The notes under the pieces are model-generated. The model was given only the letters and a program-made list of their open reading frames with translations. It was not told where the DNA came from and searched no databases. A stretch of 64,000 nt of DNA from Vibrio tarriae (GTDB lineage: Bacteria > Pseudomonadota > Gammaproteobacteria > Enterobacterales > Vibrionaceae): positions 372,001 to 436,000 of the forward strand of contig NZ_CP022352.1 in assembly GCF_002216685.1 (NCBI RefSeq), in the 5' to 3' direction. The translations under genes and the position numbers were made by a program. Below, piece after piece: positions 17,885 through 27,280 of this stretch. How positions within the stretch are numbered: position 1 is the first letter of the stretch; the number at the start of each line of letters is the position of its first letter.

Positions 17885-19855
17885 ATGAAAATGAACCTGT
17901 CAACGCCTTTCCCATTAGGAGCAACACTCGATGCAGAGGGTTGTAACTTTGCGATTTATGCTCCAGCCAATCGAGATATTCTCTTGGCTCTCTTTCATGC
18001 TGACGGTAGCTATGAAACACATCAGCTTGAACATGAATATGCAGGGGTCAAACATACGCATATTTCTGGCATTCATGCTGGGCAGAAATACGGTTATTTA
18101 ATCCAGCTCAATGATGAATTGCATTATATTTCTGACCCTTACGCGCGAGCGTTAGAAGGGCCGCTGCATTATGCTCCCCCATTTGACAGCCATAAAAGTT
18201 TTGATCTGCCAAAATGTGTAGTCACAGATACCCACTTTGATTGGCAAAACGTGGCTAAGCCGCGTATCGCCCGAGATGAAATGGTGTTATTTGAAACCCA
18301 TGTCAAAGGGTTAACCCAATTAAATCCGGATGTAGAAAAAGCACTGCGTGGCAAATATTTAGGTTTGGTGAGCCAGCCTATGCTGGATTTTTATCGCCAG
18401 CAAAATATTAATACCCTGCAGCTACTCCCAATTGCAGCTTGTATGCATGAGCCCCATCTCTTGGAAAGTGGCAAGGTCAATTATTGGGGCTATAACCCTT
18501 ATGTATTTATGGCCCCCGATCCACGTTACGCAAGTAAAGACGCCGTCAATGAACTAAAAACCACCATCCGTGAGCTGCATCGCAACGGCATCCAAGTCAT
18601 TTTGGATGTGGTGTATAACCACACGGCAGAAGGTGGAACCAATGGACCGGTGTTCAACCTCAAAACCCTTGATCCAAACTACTATCTGCACCATGGCGAT
18701 CACTACGCCAACTATACTGGATGTGGCAACACGGTCGATCTCTCCAACCAAGCGGCACTGAATTTGGTGATGGACACGCTTCGCTGTTGGGTAACGGAAT
18801 ATCAGATTGACGGTTTTCGTTTCGATTTAGCCGCCACCCTCGGCCGCCGTGGTGATGAGTTCAGCAAAGAAGCGGCCTTTTTCAAAGCCGTTGCACAAGA
18901 TCCGGTGCTGCGCGAAGTGAAGCTGATTGCCGAACCTTGGGATATTGGCCCCAATGGCTACCAAGTGGGTAACTTTCCTTTTGGTTGGAATGAAACCAAC
19001 GACAAACTACGCGATATTACCCGTAGCTTCTGGCGTGGCGACCTAGGCTTTTTGAAGGAGTTTGCGACACGCCTCATGGGTTCACGCGACCTCTACAGCG
19101 CGGCTAACTGGCCTTACAAACTGACCGTCAACTACATCACCTATCACGATGGGTTTACGCTGCAAGATTTAGTGTCTTATAAACACAAACACAACGAAGC
19201 GAATGGCGAACAAAACCGCGATGGCCATGGTGATAACCGCTCAGACAACTACGGTTTTGAAGGTGACACCGACAGTATCGTGATCCGCGCGACTCGTGAG
19301 CGGCAGAAACGTAACTTTATGGCCAGCCTGCTGTTTGCTTTCGGTATTCCACACATTCTCACCGCCGATGTGCTCTCACACACTCAAAAAGGCAACAATA
19401 ACGCTTACTGTCAAGACAACGACATCAGCTGGTTAAACTGGGAAAACAACGAAACCAAACAAGATTTTCGTGAATGGCTTGCCGGAATGGTAGCGGCAAG
19501 ACAAACCTACATGGTGCCCTTTATTCGCGCATTTAGTGGCGAAAACCGTAACAATAACCGTATTGCTTGGCGTAGGGTGGATGGCAAACCTATGGAAATG
19601 GATGACTGGAATCGCCTCTCCTCGGTCGCTTTGCATATCGGCATTGGTAGTGATGGCCCTGAAATGTTGTATTTGATTAATCAAACCAACGCGCCAGCGC
19701 GCTTTGTGCTCCCCAAAGATAGGCAGCAGGATTGGCGTTTGATTTGCGATACCAATATGCGCCATGCTCAACATGGTCATGCTGAAGGTGAAGTGTTGCA
19801 ACTGCCTGTTTCAATGTCGATTTTGCACTATCAACCGAAGAAAAAATCGGCTTAA
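17885..19855 (+). CDS. glgX: Glycogen debranching enzyme GlgX (isoamylase family)
   Basis: This 656-residue GH13 enzyme hydrolyses alpha-1,6 branches of limit dextrins. Residues 1-110 are the CBM48 early-set domain (FPLGATLDAEGCNFAIYAP). The catalytic barrel shows the three acids: Asp314 in DGFRFDLAATLG, Glu350 in IAEPWDIG and Asp422 in YHDGFTLQDL. The length fits E. coli GlgX (657). ATG at 17885 is used; ATG at 17891 is equally possible and neither has a strong RBS. Divergence from the maltoporin with shared MalT boxes suggests use in imported maltodextrin breakdown as well as glycogen turnover. Confidence 0.93.
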   Translation: MKMNLSTPFPLGATLDAEGCNFAIYAPANRDILLALFHADGSYETHQLEHEYAGVKHTHISGIHAGQKYGYLIQLNDELHYISDPYARALEGPLHYAPPFDSHKSFDLPKCVVTDTHFDWQNVAKPRIARDEMVLFETHVKGLTQLNPDVEKALRGKYLGLVSQPMLDFYRQQNINTLQLLPIAACMHEPHLLESGKVNYWGYNPYVFMAPDPRYASKDAVNELKTTIRELHRNGIQVILDVVYNHTAEGGTNGPVFNLKTLDPNYYLHHGDHYANYTGCGNTVDLSNQAALNLVMDTLRCWVTEYQIDGFRFDLAATLGRRGDEFSKEAAFFKAVAQDPVLREVKLIAEPWDIGPNGYQVGNFPFGWNETNDKLRDITRSFWRGDLGFLKEFATRLMGSRDLYSAANWPYKLTVNYITYHDGFTLQDLVSYKHKHNEANGEQNRDGHGDNRSDNYGFEGDTDSIVIRATRERQKRNFMASLLFAFGIPHILTADVLSHTQKGNNNAYCQDNDISWLNWENNETKQDFREWLAGMVAARQTYMVPFIRAFSGENRNNNRIAWRRVDGKPMEMDDWNRLSSVALHIGIGSDGPEMLYLINQTNAPARFVLPKDRQQDWRLICDTNMRHAQHGHAEGEVLQLPVSMSILHYQPKKKSA

Positions 19856-19900
19856 AAGTAGCGAAGAGAGCAGCAAGCTGCGACAATGGCGACCTTTAGA

Positions 19901-19951
19901 GCGGCACCGTCTCGTGCCGTTTACACCAACAGAAGCAACGTTCTCGTTGCT
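19901..19951 (+). terminator. Two successive hairpins after glgX
   Basis: CGGCAC...GTGCCG (19902-19919) and GCAACG...CGTTGC (19934-19949) follow each other between glgX and the DUF2999 gene. T-runs are short, so partial termination is likely and the small gene may be co-transcribed. Confidence 0.45.
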
Positions 19952-19989
19952 TTCGCGTTACAGAGCTATAGAAAAACAGAGGAAATTGA

Positions 19990-20241
19990 ATGAACCCCAT
20001 TCTAGCGATGCTGAAAGAAAACAATATCAGTAACGAGCAGATCAACGAGTTGTTTCAAACTCTGACCCAAAACCCGCTTGCCGCCATGGCCACATTAGCG
20101 CAATTGGGACTTCCCCAAGACAAATTGCAAATGCTGCTTGCGCAAGTGATGCAAAATCCAGCGCTGATCAAACAAGCCGTTGAAGAGCTGGGACTCGACT
20201 TCGCGAAAGTGGAAGAAGCGAAAGCCAAACTTCAACAATAA
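19990..20241 (+). CDS. DUF2999 small protein
   Basis: This 83-residue, helix-rich soluble protein (MNPILAMLKENNISNEQINE...) has two similar segments, LTQNPLAAMATLAQLGLPQDK and VMQNPALIKQAVEELGLDFAK. It matches the DUF2999 family of Vibrionaceae and relatives. Function is unknown. AGAGGAAATTGA gives a good RBS 5 nt before the ATG. It lies about 135 bp after glgX on the same strand; any role in glycogen metabolism is only positional inference. Confidence 0.75.
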   Translation: MNPILAMLKENNISNEQINELFQTLTQNPLAAMATLAQLGLPQDKLQMLLAQVMQNPALIKQAVEELGLDFAKVEEAKAKLQQ

Positions 20242-20265
20242 GCTCGTTATCCACTCATAAAAATC

Positions 20266-20393
20266 ATGCCCAAACTACTTGGAGTTGCCGGTAAGCGGCA
20301 AGTGAGTAAATATCCATGAGCATAGACAGACTATGTGATTGGAGTGAACGAACGTAACCAACACCGCTGCAGCTTCAAGTAGGAAGGGGATAT
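20266..20393 (+). repeat. ERIC repeat, full length
   Basis: 128 bp with the same head (CCCAAACTACTTGGAGTTGC) and tail (CTTCAAGTAGGAAGGGGATA) as the copy at 2541, with scattered differences. It lies between the DUF2999 gene and the chemoreceptor promoter region. Confidence 0.8.
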
Positions 20394-20520
20394 TAGGTTG
20401 GATACTTACACCCAATAGTCTATCCGAAACCGCCATAGGACTAGAACCCCGCTATATCACACAGGCCAAATACGGTTTAAATCTCATTTTCATGTCATTT
20501 ATCATTTTTTTGCATAAAAA

Positions 20521-20536
20521 TGCGATATCAATCGCA
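20521..20536. promoter_or_regulatory. Inverted repeat upstream of the first chemoreceptor
   Basis: TGCGAT-ATCA-ATCGCA is a perfect palindrome with a second outer pair, TGCAT and ATGCA, on either side. It lies 150 bp before the chemoreceptor start in a 290 bp gap with no other gene, so it could be an operator. Its regulator is unknown. Confidence 0.4.
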
Positions 20537-20685
20537 AAAATGCATGTCATTAGTAGAATTGGTGTTATACTCAGGCGAAATCATTCACCAGCTTTATGTA
20601 ATTTGGCTAGTGAAACGCAACTTGGATAGCACATTCAACATATGGACGTGACCAACCCGCTTCACCACAAGGTCACAAAATCTTT

Positions 20686-22317
20686 ATGGTTTTCTTCAAA
20701 AATTTAGCGATAGGCAAAAAAATTGCAGCCGCGTTTGGTGTGATTGCCTTAATCAACTTTGCTTTTGGTAGCTACCTTTATAATTCCCTTCATACCATTA
20801 AAAGCGACGTACTCAATCTGACCAACGATACTATACCTTCGATGATGTTGGTGAATAGTATCAAATACAACATGGCCTCAGTGCGTAGAGCGCAAGTCCG
20901 CCTTCTCTCATCAACCGATGAAGCAGAAATCGCGGACGACATTCGCTGGATGAACGACCGCTACGAACAAATTGTCCAAGATCTGAGTCGATATGAGAAC
21001 AGCATTTGGACCGATCATGAACGCAGCATCTTCATGCCAGTGAAAAATCTATGGCAAGAATATTTACGTCAGCCTGGTTCTTACAATAACGATATTCAAC
21101 GAAAAGAGATGATTACGGCGCGGCAAGATCTGCAACGCTCTCTGCCAACGTTTGAAAAGCTGGAATCAGCGATTGATGAACTGCTGAAACTCAACCTCTC
21201 TTACGTGGATAATAACCGCAATGAGTTGACCGAGCTCATCGATAAAATTAGCCAGTTTTCTGTCACCAGTATTGTTGCCTTACTTGCCTTTATGAGTGCG
21301 GTGACTTGGTTATTAACCAACCTAATCTGCCGCCCACTGATGCAAGTGGTGACACAGGCCAACGCGATTGCCGAAGGTAATTTATCGCACCGCTTAGATC
21401 GCAAAACCATCGGTCATGACGAATTAGGCGAACTGGCTGATGCCTGCAGCAAAATGCAAAATAACTTGCGCCTGATGGTCGAAGAGATCATTACTAGCGC
21501 CACTCAATTGGCTCATGCGGTTGATGAAGTGAGCGCCGTTTCAGAGCAAACATCACAAGGCATGCAGATCCAGCAAGAAGAAGTGATGCAGATTGCAACA
21601 GCCATGGCCGAGATGAAATCGACCGTAGCAGAAGTAGCACGCAATACCGAAGTGGCTTCGGATGCATCCCGTGACAGCAGCCAATATGCAAATGTAGGCT
21701 CACAACAAATGTGCGCTGTGAATGAATCAATTCAGCATGTGAATCAAGAGATCAGCCACACCGAGCAGCGTGTACTTGAGCTAGAAAGCCAAGCACAACA
21801 AATCAACATGGTGGTTGATGTGATCAGTAACATCGCAGAGCAGACCAACCTACTCGCACTTAACGCAGCGATTGAAGCGGCGCGTGCGGGTGAACAAGGC
21901 CGTGGCTTTGCGGTGGTCGCCGATGAAGTACGTTCGCTGGCAGGTAAAACCCAGCAGTCCACAGGCGATATCGTTGAGATCATTCAAAACTTACAAGCCT
22001 GCGCACAAAAAGCACGTGAAACCACCAACAACAGTCGTGAATTGATCAACCACTGTGTAGAGCAAAGCCAAGAAACACAACAAGCGATTGAACAAATTCG
22101 TCACCAAAGTAGCCAAATTGCGGAGATGACGATTCAAATTGCCAGCGCCTGTGGTGAGCAAGATTCGGTAAGCGAAGAGCTAAGCCGTAACATTGAGCGA
22201 ATCAACGAGTCGGCCAAGCAAGTCGCACAGGGCTCATCTAGCGCTGCGCAATCTTGCGCAGAACTCAGCCAGCTAGCGAGTCAATTGCAACATACGGTAC
22301 AACGCTTCAGTTTATAA
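20686..22317 (+). CDS. Methyl-accepting chemotaxis protein (four-helix-bundle sensor)
   Basis: This 543-residue receptor has TM1 at about residues 10-30, a periplasmic helical sensor of about 160 residues with MCP four-helix-bundle character ([25 protein letters not shown]), and TM2 at about 191-213. A HAMP domain ([15 protein letters not shown]) and a signalling hairpin follow, with the tip [32 protein letters not shown]. No C-terminal CheR-binding pentapeptide is present. The ATG at 20686 has only a weak RBS about 13 nt upstream. It is convergent with a solute-binding protein gene. The ligand is unknown. Confidence 0.92.
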   Translation: MVFFKNLAIGKKIAAAFGVIALINFAFGSYLYNSLHTIKSDVLNLTNDTIPSMMLVNSIKYNMASVRRAQVRLLSSTDEAEIADDIRWMNDRYEQIVQDLSRYENSIWTDHERSIFMPVKNLWQEYLRQPGSYNNDIQRKEMITARQDLQRSLPTFEKLESAIDELLKLNLSYVDNNRNELTELIDKISQFSVTSIVALLAFMSAVTWLLTNLICRPLMQVVTQANAIAEGNLSHRLDRKTIGHDELGELADACSKMQNNLRLMVEEIITSATQLAHAVDEVSAVSEQTSQGMQIQQEEVMQIATAMAEMKSTVAEVARNTEVASDASRDSSQYANVGSQQMCAVNESIQHVNQEISHTEQRVLELESQAQQINMVVDVISNIAEQTNLLALNAAIEAARAGEQGRGFAVVADEVRSLAGKTQQSTGDIVEIIQNLQACAQKARETTNNSRELINHCVEQSQETQQAIEQIRHQSSQIAEMTIQIASACGEQDSVSEELSRNIERINESAKQVAQGSSSAAQSCAELSQLASQLQHTVQRFSL

Positions 22318-22332
22318 CCTCATCTTGCGATG

Positions 22333-22361
22333 AAAAACGGCCTGATATCAGGCCGTTTTTC
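22333..22361. terminator. Bidirectional terminator between chemoreceptor and binding protein
   Basis: AAAAACGGCCTGA pairs with TCAGGCCGTTTTT between two convergent genes; T-runs are present on both sides. Confidence 0.85.
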
Positions 22362-22388
22362 ATTGTATAACCATCACGCTCAAACGCT

Positions 22389-23816
22389 CTATTCCTGCTT
22401 GGGAATAACGATGGGTAATATCAGCTCAACAGCATCCGAAAACTGACTTTCTTCATCATTAATTACGGCTTGTCTCGCTGATTCAGCATTATCCGTTGCC
22501 GCAGCCACAGGCGACACTACAGCTGGGGCAGGAGGCATAAAGCCTTGCTCAACACATTGACACTCTTGCTCTTTCGCTTTACGAGTTTGATGGGGAGCGT
22601 ACCAGCGTTTTAAACCTTGCTCTAGACGCTCTGCCGCAGCGGTTGGTGTCATTTTGCCAACTAATACCGCTTGGCTCACTTCGGCAAGCTCATCACCTAA
22701 CTTAGGTTGACCACGCGAAAGAATTTGAGTGGCAACCCGAATGGTTGAGTCACATTGATCGCGCCACTCCATCATTTCACGCGCCGCAGGATTGGTGACG
22801 TCAAAGAAGTGGTTAGACAACGAGAAAAAACCCGGTAGCGAATTGGTATACAACTCAGCAAACTCTGGTGTGGTTAACCATTGTAAAAAGGCCATCGCTG
22901 CTTGCGGATTTTTGCTAGCCGGGTTCATCCCCATACCGATGTCAGTATGGTCAGTAAAGAAGCAGCCATCTCCTTGCTTCGAGACAGGAGGACGTATAAC
23001 CCCAAAATCGACTTTATCGGTAAATGGTGCAATTTCCCATGAACCCGCCACATAAAGTGCGGCTTTACCCGAGGTAAAGAGCTCATTACTGGTGCCATAA
23101 TCCCTCAGCTCACCGCCCTCACCTAAGTAGTCTCGCCAACGCGCTAGCTCTTCAAACACCTTCACGTACTGTGGATCGCCTAAGTGCTCTTGGCCATTAA
23201 TCAACGCCAAACGACCATCTTCCCCTTTCCAATAATTGGGGCCGATGTTTTGATAGCCCAATTCAGATGCGACCCAGCTTTCAGAACCACTCATCGATAA
23301 GGGGATATAACGTCCATCCACTTTCACTTTATCGAGAACGGTAAAAAACTGTTCACGGGTTTGCGGAACACTCAGTCCTAACTCATTGAAAATTTTCTTA
23401 TTATAGAAAAAACCATGTATCACTGAAGCCATAGGGACACAGAAGGTTTGTGCCCCAGAATCGGTTTGCCAAGGCGCTTGGGCAAAGCTCGGGAAATTTT
23501 CCATCCCAGCCATTTCGGTGATTTCTGCCAAGTGTCCAGCTTTGAAAAGTGCCAAAGAATCATCAAACGGGCGGCAAGTGATCAAATCTCCCGCTTTTCC
23601 AGCTTTTAAGTTTTCCCACAACGTTGGCGTATAGTTCACATTCGGCACTGGGTTAAATTTAACTTTGATGCCAGGATTCGCAGCTTCAAAAGCGGGGATG
23701 ATTTTTTGCTCCCACAGCGCCTTATCATCGGCGCGCCAACTTTCAATCACCAATTCGCTGGCCATCAACTGACCCGATAGTAGGAGACCTAGAGCTCCAA
23801 TCCACTTGTTCGTCAT
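22389..23816 (-). CDS. Extracellular solute-binding protein, family 1 (sugar type), no permease nearby
   Basis: This 475-residue periplasmic protein has a signal peptide (residues 1-19, ending LMAS-E) and the family 1 carbohydrate-binding fold: ELVIESWRADDKALWEQKIIPAFEAANPGIKV, then YVAGSWEIAPF and the helical C lobe. It carries an unusual tail of about 60 residues after residue 415 with CQC and a Pro/Ala-rich stretch. It starts 8 bp after the stop of a chemoreceptor gene on the same strand, and a second chemoreceptor is convergent with it. No ABC permease or ATPase is near. I infer a sugar sensor that hands ligand to a chemoreceptor rather than an importer subunit. The ligand is unknown. Confidence 0.85.
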   Translation of the reverse strand: MTNKWIGALGLLLSGQLMASELVIESWRADDKALWEQKIIPAFEAANPGIKVKFNPVPNVNYTPTLWENLKAGKAGDLITCRPFDDSLALFKAGHLAEITEMAGMENFPSFAQAPWQTDSGAQTFCVPMASVIHGFFYNKKIFNELGLSVPQTREQFFTVLDKVKVDGRYIPLSMSGSESWVASELGYQNIGPNYWKGEDGRLALINGQEHLGDPQYVKVFEELARWRDYLGEGGELRDYGTSNELFTSGKAALYVAGSWEIAPFTDKVDFGVIRPPVSKQGDGCFFTDHTDIGMGMNPASKNPQAAMAFLQWLTTPEFAELYTNSLPGFFSLSNHFFDVTNPAAREMMEWRDQCDSTIRVATQILSRGQPKLGDELAEVSQAVLVGKMTPTAAAERLEQGLKRWYAPHQTRKAKEQECQCVEQGFMPPAPAVVSPVAAATDNAESARQAVINDEESQFSDAVELILPIVIPKQE

Positions 23817-23824
23817 AAGCCCTC

Positions 23825-25805
23825 CTAGACCTTAAAGTGTGCAATGAGTTGCTGCTGCTTAGCCGCGAGATCGGCCAACACTTCACTGCTGTTGGCCGAT
23901 TCACGCGCTTCACACTCCGTTTCATGGGCAACTTCTGCAATCCCAGTTACATGGTGCGCAACACTTTGACTGACTACGATTTGCTCTTGCGCCGCATGGG
24001 CAACTTGATCGGCCATCTCTTTAATCGTTCCCATACGATCAGCGATCGATTGCAGCGCAGAATCCATTTCCCTTGTTTGCTCAACACAAGCACGAGTCTG
24101 CTCTTGGCTGCGTCCCATCACCTCAACCACTTGCTTACTCGACTCCTGCAAGTTCTCAATCATATGTTGGATCTCTTCGGTCGAGGTTTGAGTGCGCGTA
24201 GCCAAAGCACGAACTTCATCCGCCACCACCGCAAAACCGCGTCCGGCATCTCCGGCACGCGCGGCCTCAATCGCCGCATTGAGTGCCAACAAATTGGTTT
24301 GCTCGGCGATACCGCGGATCACATCCAAAATACTGCCAATGTTGTTACTAAACTCGCCCAGTTTATGGGTAATGCCCACGGCCGATTCCATATCACTCGC
24401 TAACTGCTCGGTAATACGACGTGTCGTGGCGACCTTTTGACGTCCTTGTTTTGCTTCTGCATCCGCGCGATCCACCTCGTCTTTCGCGCCATCGGTTGAA
24501 CGCGCTACTTCGGTTGCACTGACTTCAAGCTCAGTAATGGCCGCCGCCACTTGGTCGGTTTGGCTCTTTTGTTCTTGCACCCGCGCCATAGCGCGTTCAC
24601 TGATCTCAGCTGAGCGGCTCGCTTCATTCACCAGATGGCGTGAACCGGCGTTGATTTGTGACAGCAGCTCACCGGTTTTGTCCGCCAGAATATCAATTGA
24701 GCGAGAAAGCGCACCAAACTCGCAACGAGTTGGGTAGTTAATGCGCCGAGTCATATCGCCTCTGGCCATATAAGCCAGCTCGTGATTAATTTTTTGCAAC
24801 GGCTTTTGAATACTGCGCGCAGTGGTGTAACCAATCACTAAGGCAACAGCAGCGGAAATCGCCGAGACCGCCATAATCCAGAAATTCGCACTGCTCACCG
24901 CAGCATCCGCCAGCACACGACTTTGCTGAGCAATTGAGCCGGCATATTTCGCCATGTCATCCAGTTTCGCTAAGCTATTGGCAAGACTGGCATCGACCTG
25001 TTGGTTTTGAATGAGCAGAGCATTTTCCAACTGCTGCGCTTTACGCATGGTTGCCAGCAAACCATTTTGACCCAAAGCGAGCTCTTGTAGGCGGTTGAGG
25101 TTTGCGATGTAGCGCGCTTTTACATCGTCAGGAACGAATACACGATCGAGCCGTTTTCGTGCCATTTCGATGTCTTTACTGAGTACTTTTTCCAGTTCAT
25201 TTAAATCTGTCTTGGCATCCGCTCGGCGAATATTTTTTTAAATCGCGGGCAATTCCTGACGTGATCAACTCGGCTTTGTTACGCATCGAACGTTGACCCG
25301 AGCTCTGTTGTAATAACAAATCGGCAGCCCATTGATAGGTATCTTCTAAACGAATAAAGGCAATTTCTAATTTGCGACGTTGCACCAGCGCATTCACCCA
25401 TTCACTATGTTGAGCCAGTACTTGATCCGCTTGGCTATAAAACTGATTGGTGGCCTGTAACACATCTTGGAACTGCTTTTGGCTCTCGGTTGAATCCGTC
25501 AATGCGTTCATTTGCTGACTCAATTGTCGAAAGCGAGCTTGCTGATCTTTGAACTTGTTCGACAGTTGGGGGAGTTCACCAGCCTCTTCACTAGTGCGAA
25601 ATTCCAGCACCCAACGGTTGCTCTCTTGTAACGCTTCCTTAAGGCCCGCAACCGCCATCACTAAAGGTGTGGCTCGATCTGACACTTCTGATAACCCATC
25701 GTTAATACCGCGGATTTTCAAAGTACTAATGACACCTAATAGGATTAACAACAGGAGCATCAATACGAAGCCAGCGATAATGCGCTGCACGATAGATAAA
25801 CCCAT
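23825..25805 (-). pseudogene. Methyl-accepting chemotaxis protein, split by a one-base frameshift
   Basis: Two adjacent frames form one receptor of about 659 residues. The first part (start 25805, AGGAT upstream) has TM1 (IVQRIIAGFVLMLLLLILLGVIS) and a helical periplasmic sensor, and stops at about 25197. The second part (from about 25240 down to 23825) has TM2 ([19 protein letters not shown]), HAMP and the signalling tip [32 protein letters not shown]. The frames join at a run of seven T on the plus strand (25233-25239). With six, the reading continues [18 protein letters not shown] without a break. There is no RBS for the second part. It is either inactivated or an assembly indel. Confidence 0.85.
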
Positions 25806-26008
25806 GAACCTATCCTCATGATTCAATGAAAAGATACGTTAAACATAGACAGATTAAATAAAAGCCGCGAGTTGAACATCACGATTTGTGACACGCACTT
25901 TTCGCGGTTGTTTAAATTAGGAAGGCTTGGTGTGGGATATTGGCATACTTGAACCCTACGCACGCTCTGTCTACAATGGCGCACTTTTATCGAGTCAGGT
26001 CACATACA

Positions 26009-26257
26009 ATGAACGACACTACAGCAAAACCAACCCTACCCGATCGCTTATCCGGTAATTCACGCAGCCCATTTTTTATCAAAGAGTGCTTTGAGCACCA
26101 AATCGGTATTCGTTTTAACGGTAAAGAGCGTACCGATGTAGAAGAGTACTGCATCAGCGAAGGCTGGATTAAAATTCCATCACCAAAAGCGAAAGATCGC
26201 TACGGCAACCCTATGCTGATCCAATTAAAAGGCACGGTTGAAGCTTATTACGTGTAA
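26009..26257 (+). CDS. DUF3297 small protein
   Basis: This 82-residue soluble protein contains LPDRLSGNSRSPFF, then HQIGIRFNGKERTDVEEYCISEGWIKIP and KGTVEAYYV, the marks of the DUF3297 family (glutathione peroxidase-associated in some annotations, otherwise uncharacterised). I chose ATG at 26009; the longer frame from 25940 is not conserved-looking. It is monocistronic, with a strong convergent terminator behind it. Confidence 0.78.
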   Translation: MNDTTAKPTLPDRLSGNSRSPFFIKECFEHQIGIRFNGKERTDVEEYCISEGWIKIPSPKAKDRYGNPMLIQLKGTVEAYYV

Positions 26258-26310
26258 GCGCTCACTTTGAGGCTAAGCTTGCTATGGCAACCTTCTTCTC
26301 TCAACACGCC

Positions 26311-26354
26311 AATAAAAAATCCGCCCTATAAAAGAAGGCGGATTTTTTATTGGT
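26311..26354. terminator. Bidirectional terminator
   Basis: AATAAAAAATCCGCC pairs with GGCGGATTTTTTATT. The stem and both flanking A/T runs make it a terminator for the DUF3297 gene and for the convergent DUF417 gene. Confidence 0.9.
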
Positions 26355-26373
26355 GCTTTATTTGCGAGCGTGA

Positions 26374-26856
26374 TTATTCGTCACGCAGCAGCGCTTTGGC
26401 AAGCAGTGATACTGCGGCAGAAAGCAACACAATATCTTTTAACAGGAATTGCCCCGGTACAACGGAGATAGCTGGGAAACCACCCAAACTTGGTTCTGTA
26501 ATTGGAGCGCTCAGCAAGAAGCTACTGGTTACCGCAAACGTAACAGTGGCACTTGCTGCACCTAGCACGGCAACCGTACGGTGATAAGGCGCCAGCAGCA
26601 AAGCAACCGCGGTTGTCACCTCAACCAAACCAATCAGGTTTGATGCGCCTTGCAAACTGAATACACTGTACAGCCAACTGGTCAGTGGACTTGAAGCCAC
26701 TAATCCTTCAATCGCTCCGGCTTCATAGCTGGTAAATTTCATCGCGCCGATCCAAGCTAACACAATAGCAATGGAGAGACGCACGGCGTTAGCAGCCACT
26801 TTATCTAACGTTGATACCCAAACAGGGTGATGTTGAGCATGATGATGGGTTTTCAT
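26374..26856 (-). CDS. DUF417 (YkgB/RclC-like) inner-membrane protein
   Basis: This 160-residue protein has four membrane segments after a His-rich N terminus (KTHHHAQHH). The DUF417 pattern is AIVLAWIGAMKFTSYEAGAIEGLVASSPL and GGFPAISVVPGQFLLKDIVLL. In E. coli the DUF417 protein RclC belongs to the reactive-chlorine regulon under RclR. Here the gene sits 42 bp after a glutaredoxin gene on the same strand, divergent from an RclR-like AraC regulator. This suggests an oxidant or disulfide stress role, which is an inference. Confidence 0.82.
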   Translation of the reverse strand: MKTHHHAQHHPVWVSTLDKVAANAVRLSIAIVLAWIGAMKFTSYEAGAIEGLVASSPLTSWLYSVFSLQGASNLIGLVEVTTAVALLLAPYHRTVAVLGAASATVTFAVTSSFLLSAPITEPSLGGFPAISVVPGQFLLKDIVLLSAAVSLLAKALLRDE

Positions 26857-26898
26857 TTTGTATTCCTTCTAAAAACAAATTTATCTATGAATGCTGCG

Positions 26899-27165
26899 TT
26901 ATCGGTTAGTCTGACTCATTAGCACTTGCGTAAATTGGCCATTCTTTATGGCGGCTATTAGGTCGTCATGACCACCGATATGCACGCCACCAACAAAAAT
27001 TTGCGGTACGGTTTTGCGTTGGCTGCGATTAATCATTTCGTTAAACAAAACCTGACTAGTGCTGACTTCGATTTCGCGATAACTCAATCCCATTCCGGTC
27101 AGAGTTTGCTTTGCCGCTTTGCAGTAGGGGCAGTAGCTTTTGGTATATATTTCAATTTTCGCCAT
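26899..27165 (-). CDS. grxC: Glutaredoxin 3-type dithiol glutaredoxin
   Basis: This 88-residue thioredoxin-fold protein has a CPYC active site at residues 12-15 (KSYCPYCKAAK), the TVPQIFVGG cis-proline loop and GGHDDL for glutathione binding. It reduces disulfides and glutathione mixed disulfides in the cytosol. It is the first gene of a two-gene unit with the DUF417 membrane protein, and is divergent from the AraC regulator, with 115 bp between. A GAGGT ribosome site precedes it. Confidence 0.93.
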   Translation of the reverse strand: MAKIEIYTKSYCPYCKAAKQTLTGMGLSYREIEVSTSQVLFNEMINRSQRKTVPQIFVGGVHIGGHDDLIAAIKNGQFTQVLMSQTNR

Positions 27166-27280
27166 AGTCGTTACCTCGTTGCGTTGTGTATGGTGCTACT
27201 TTAGGGCTTGCCATTCGGACCATCTATGCATGACAATCTTGAATTAATACATCGATCGTACATTCATAATGAGGATTCAA

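Noticed and set aside
25197..25826. The N-terminal receptor fragment as a separate sensor gene
   Set aside because: It ends in a short out-of-frame tail right after a homopolymer, and the missing part continues in the next frame.
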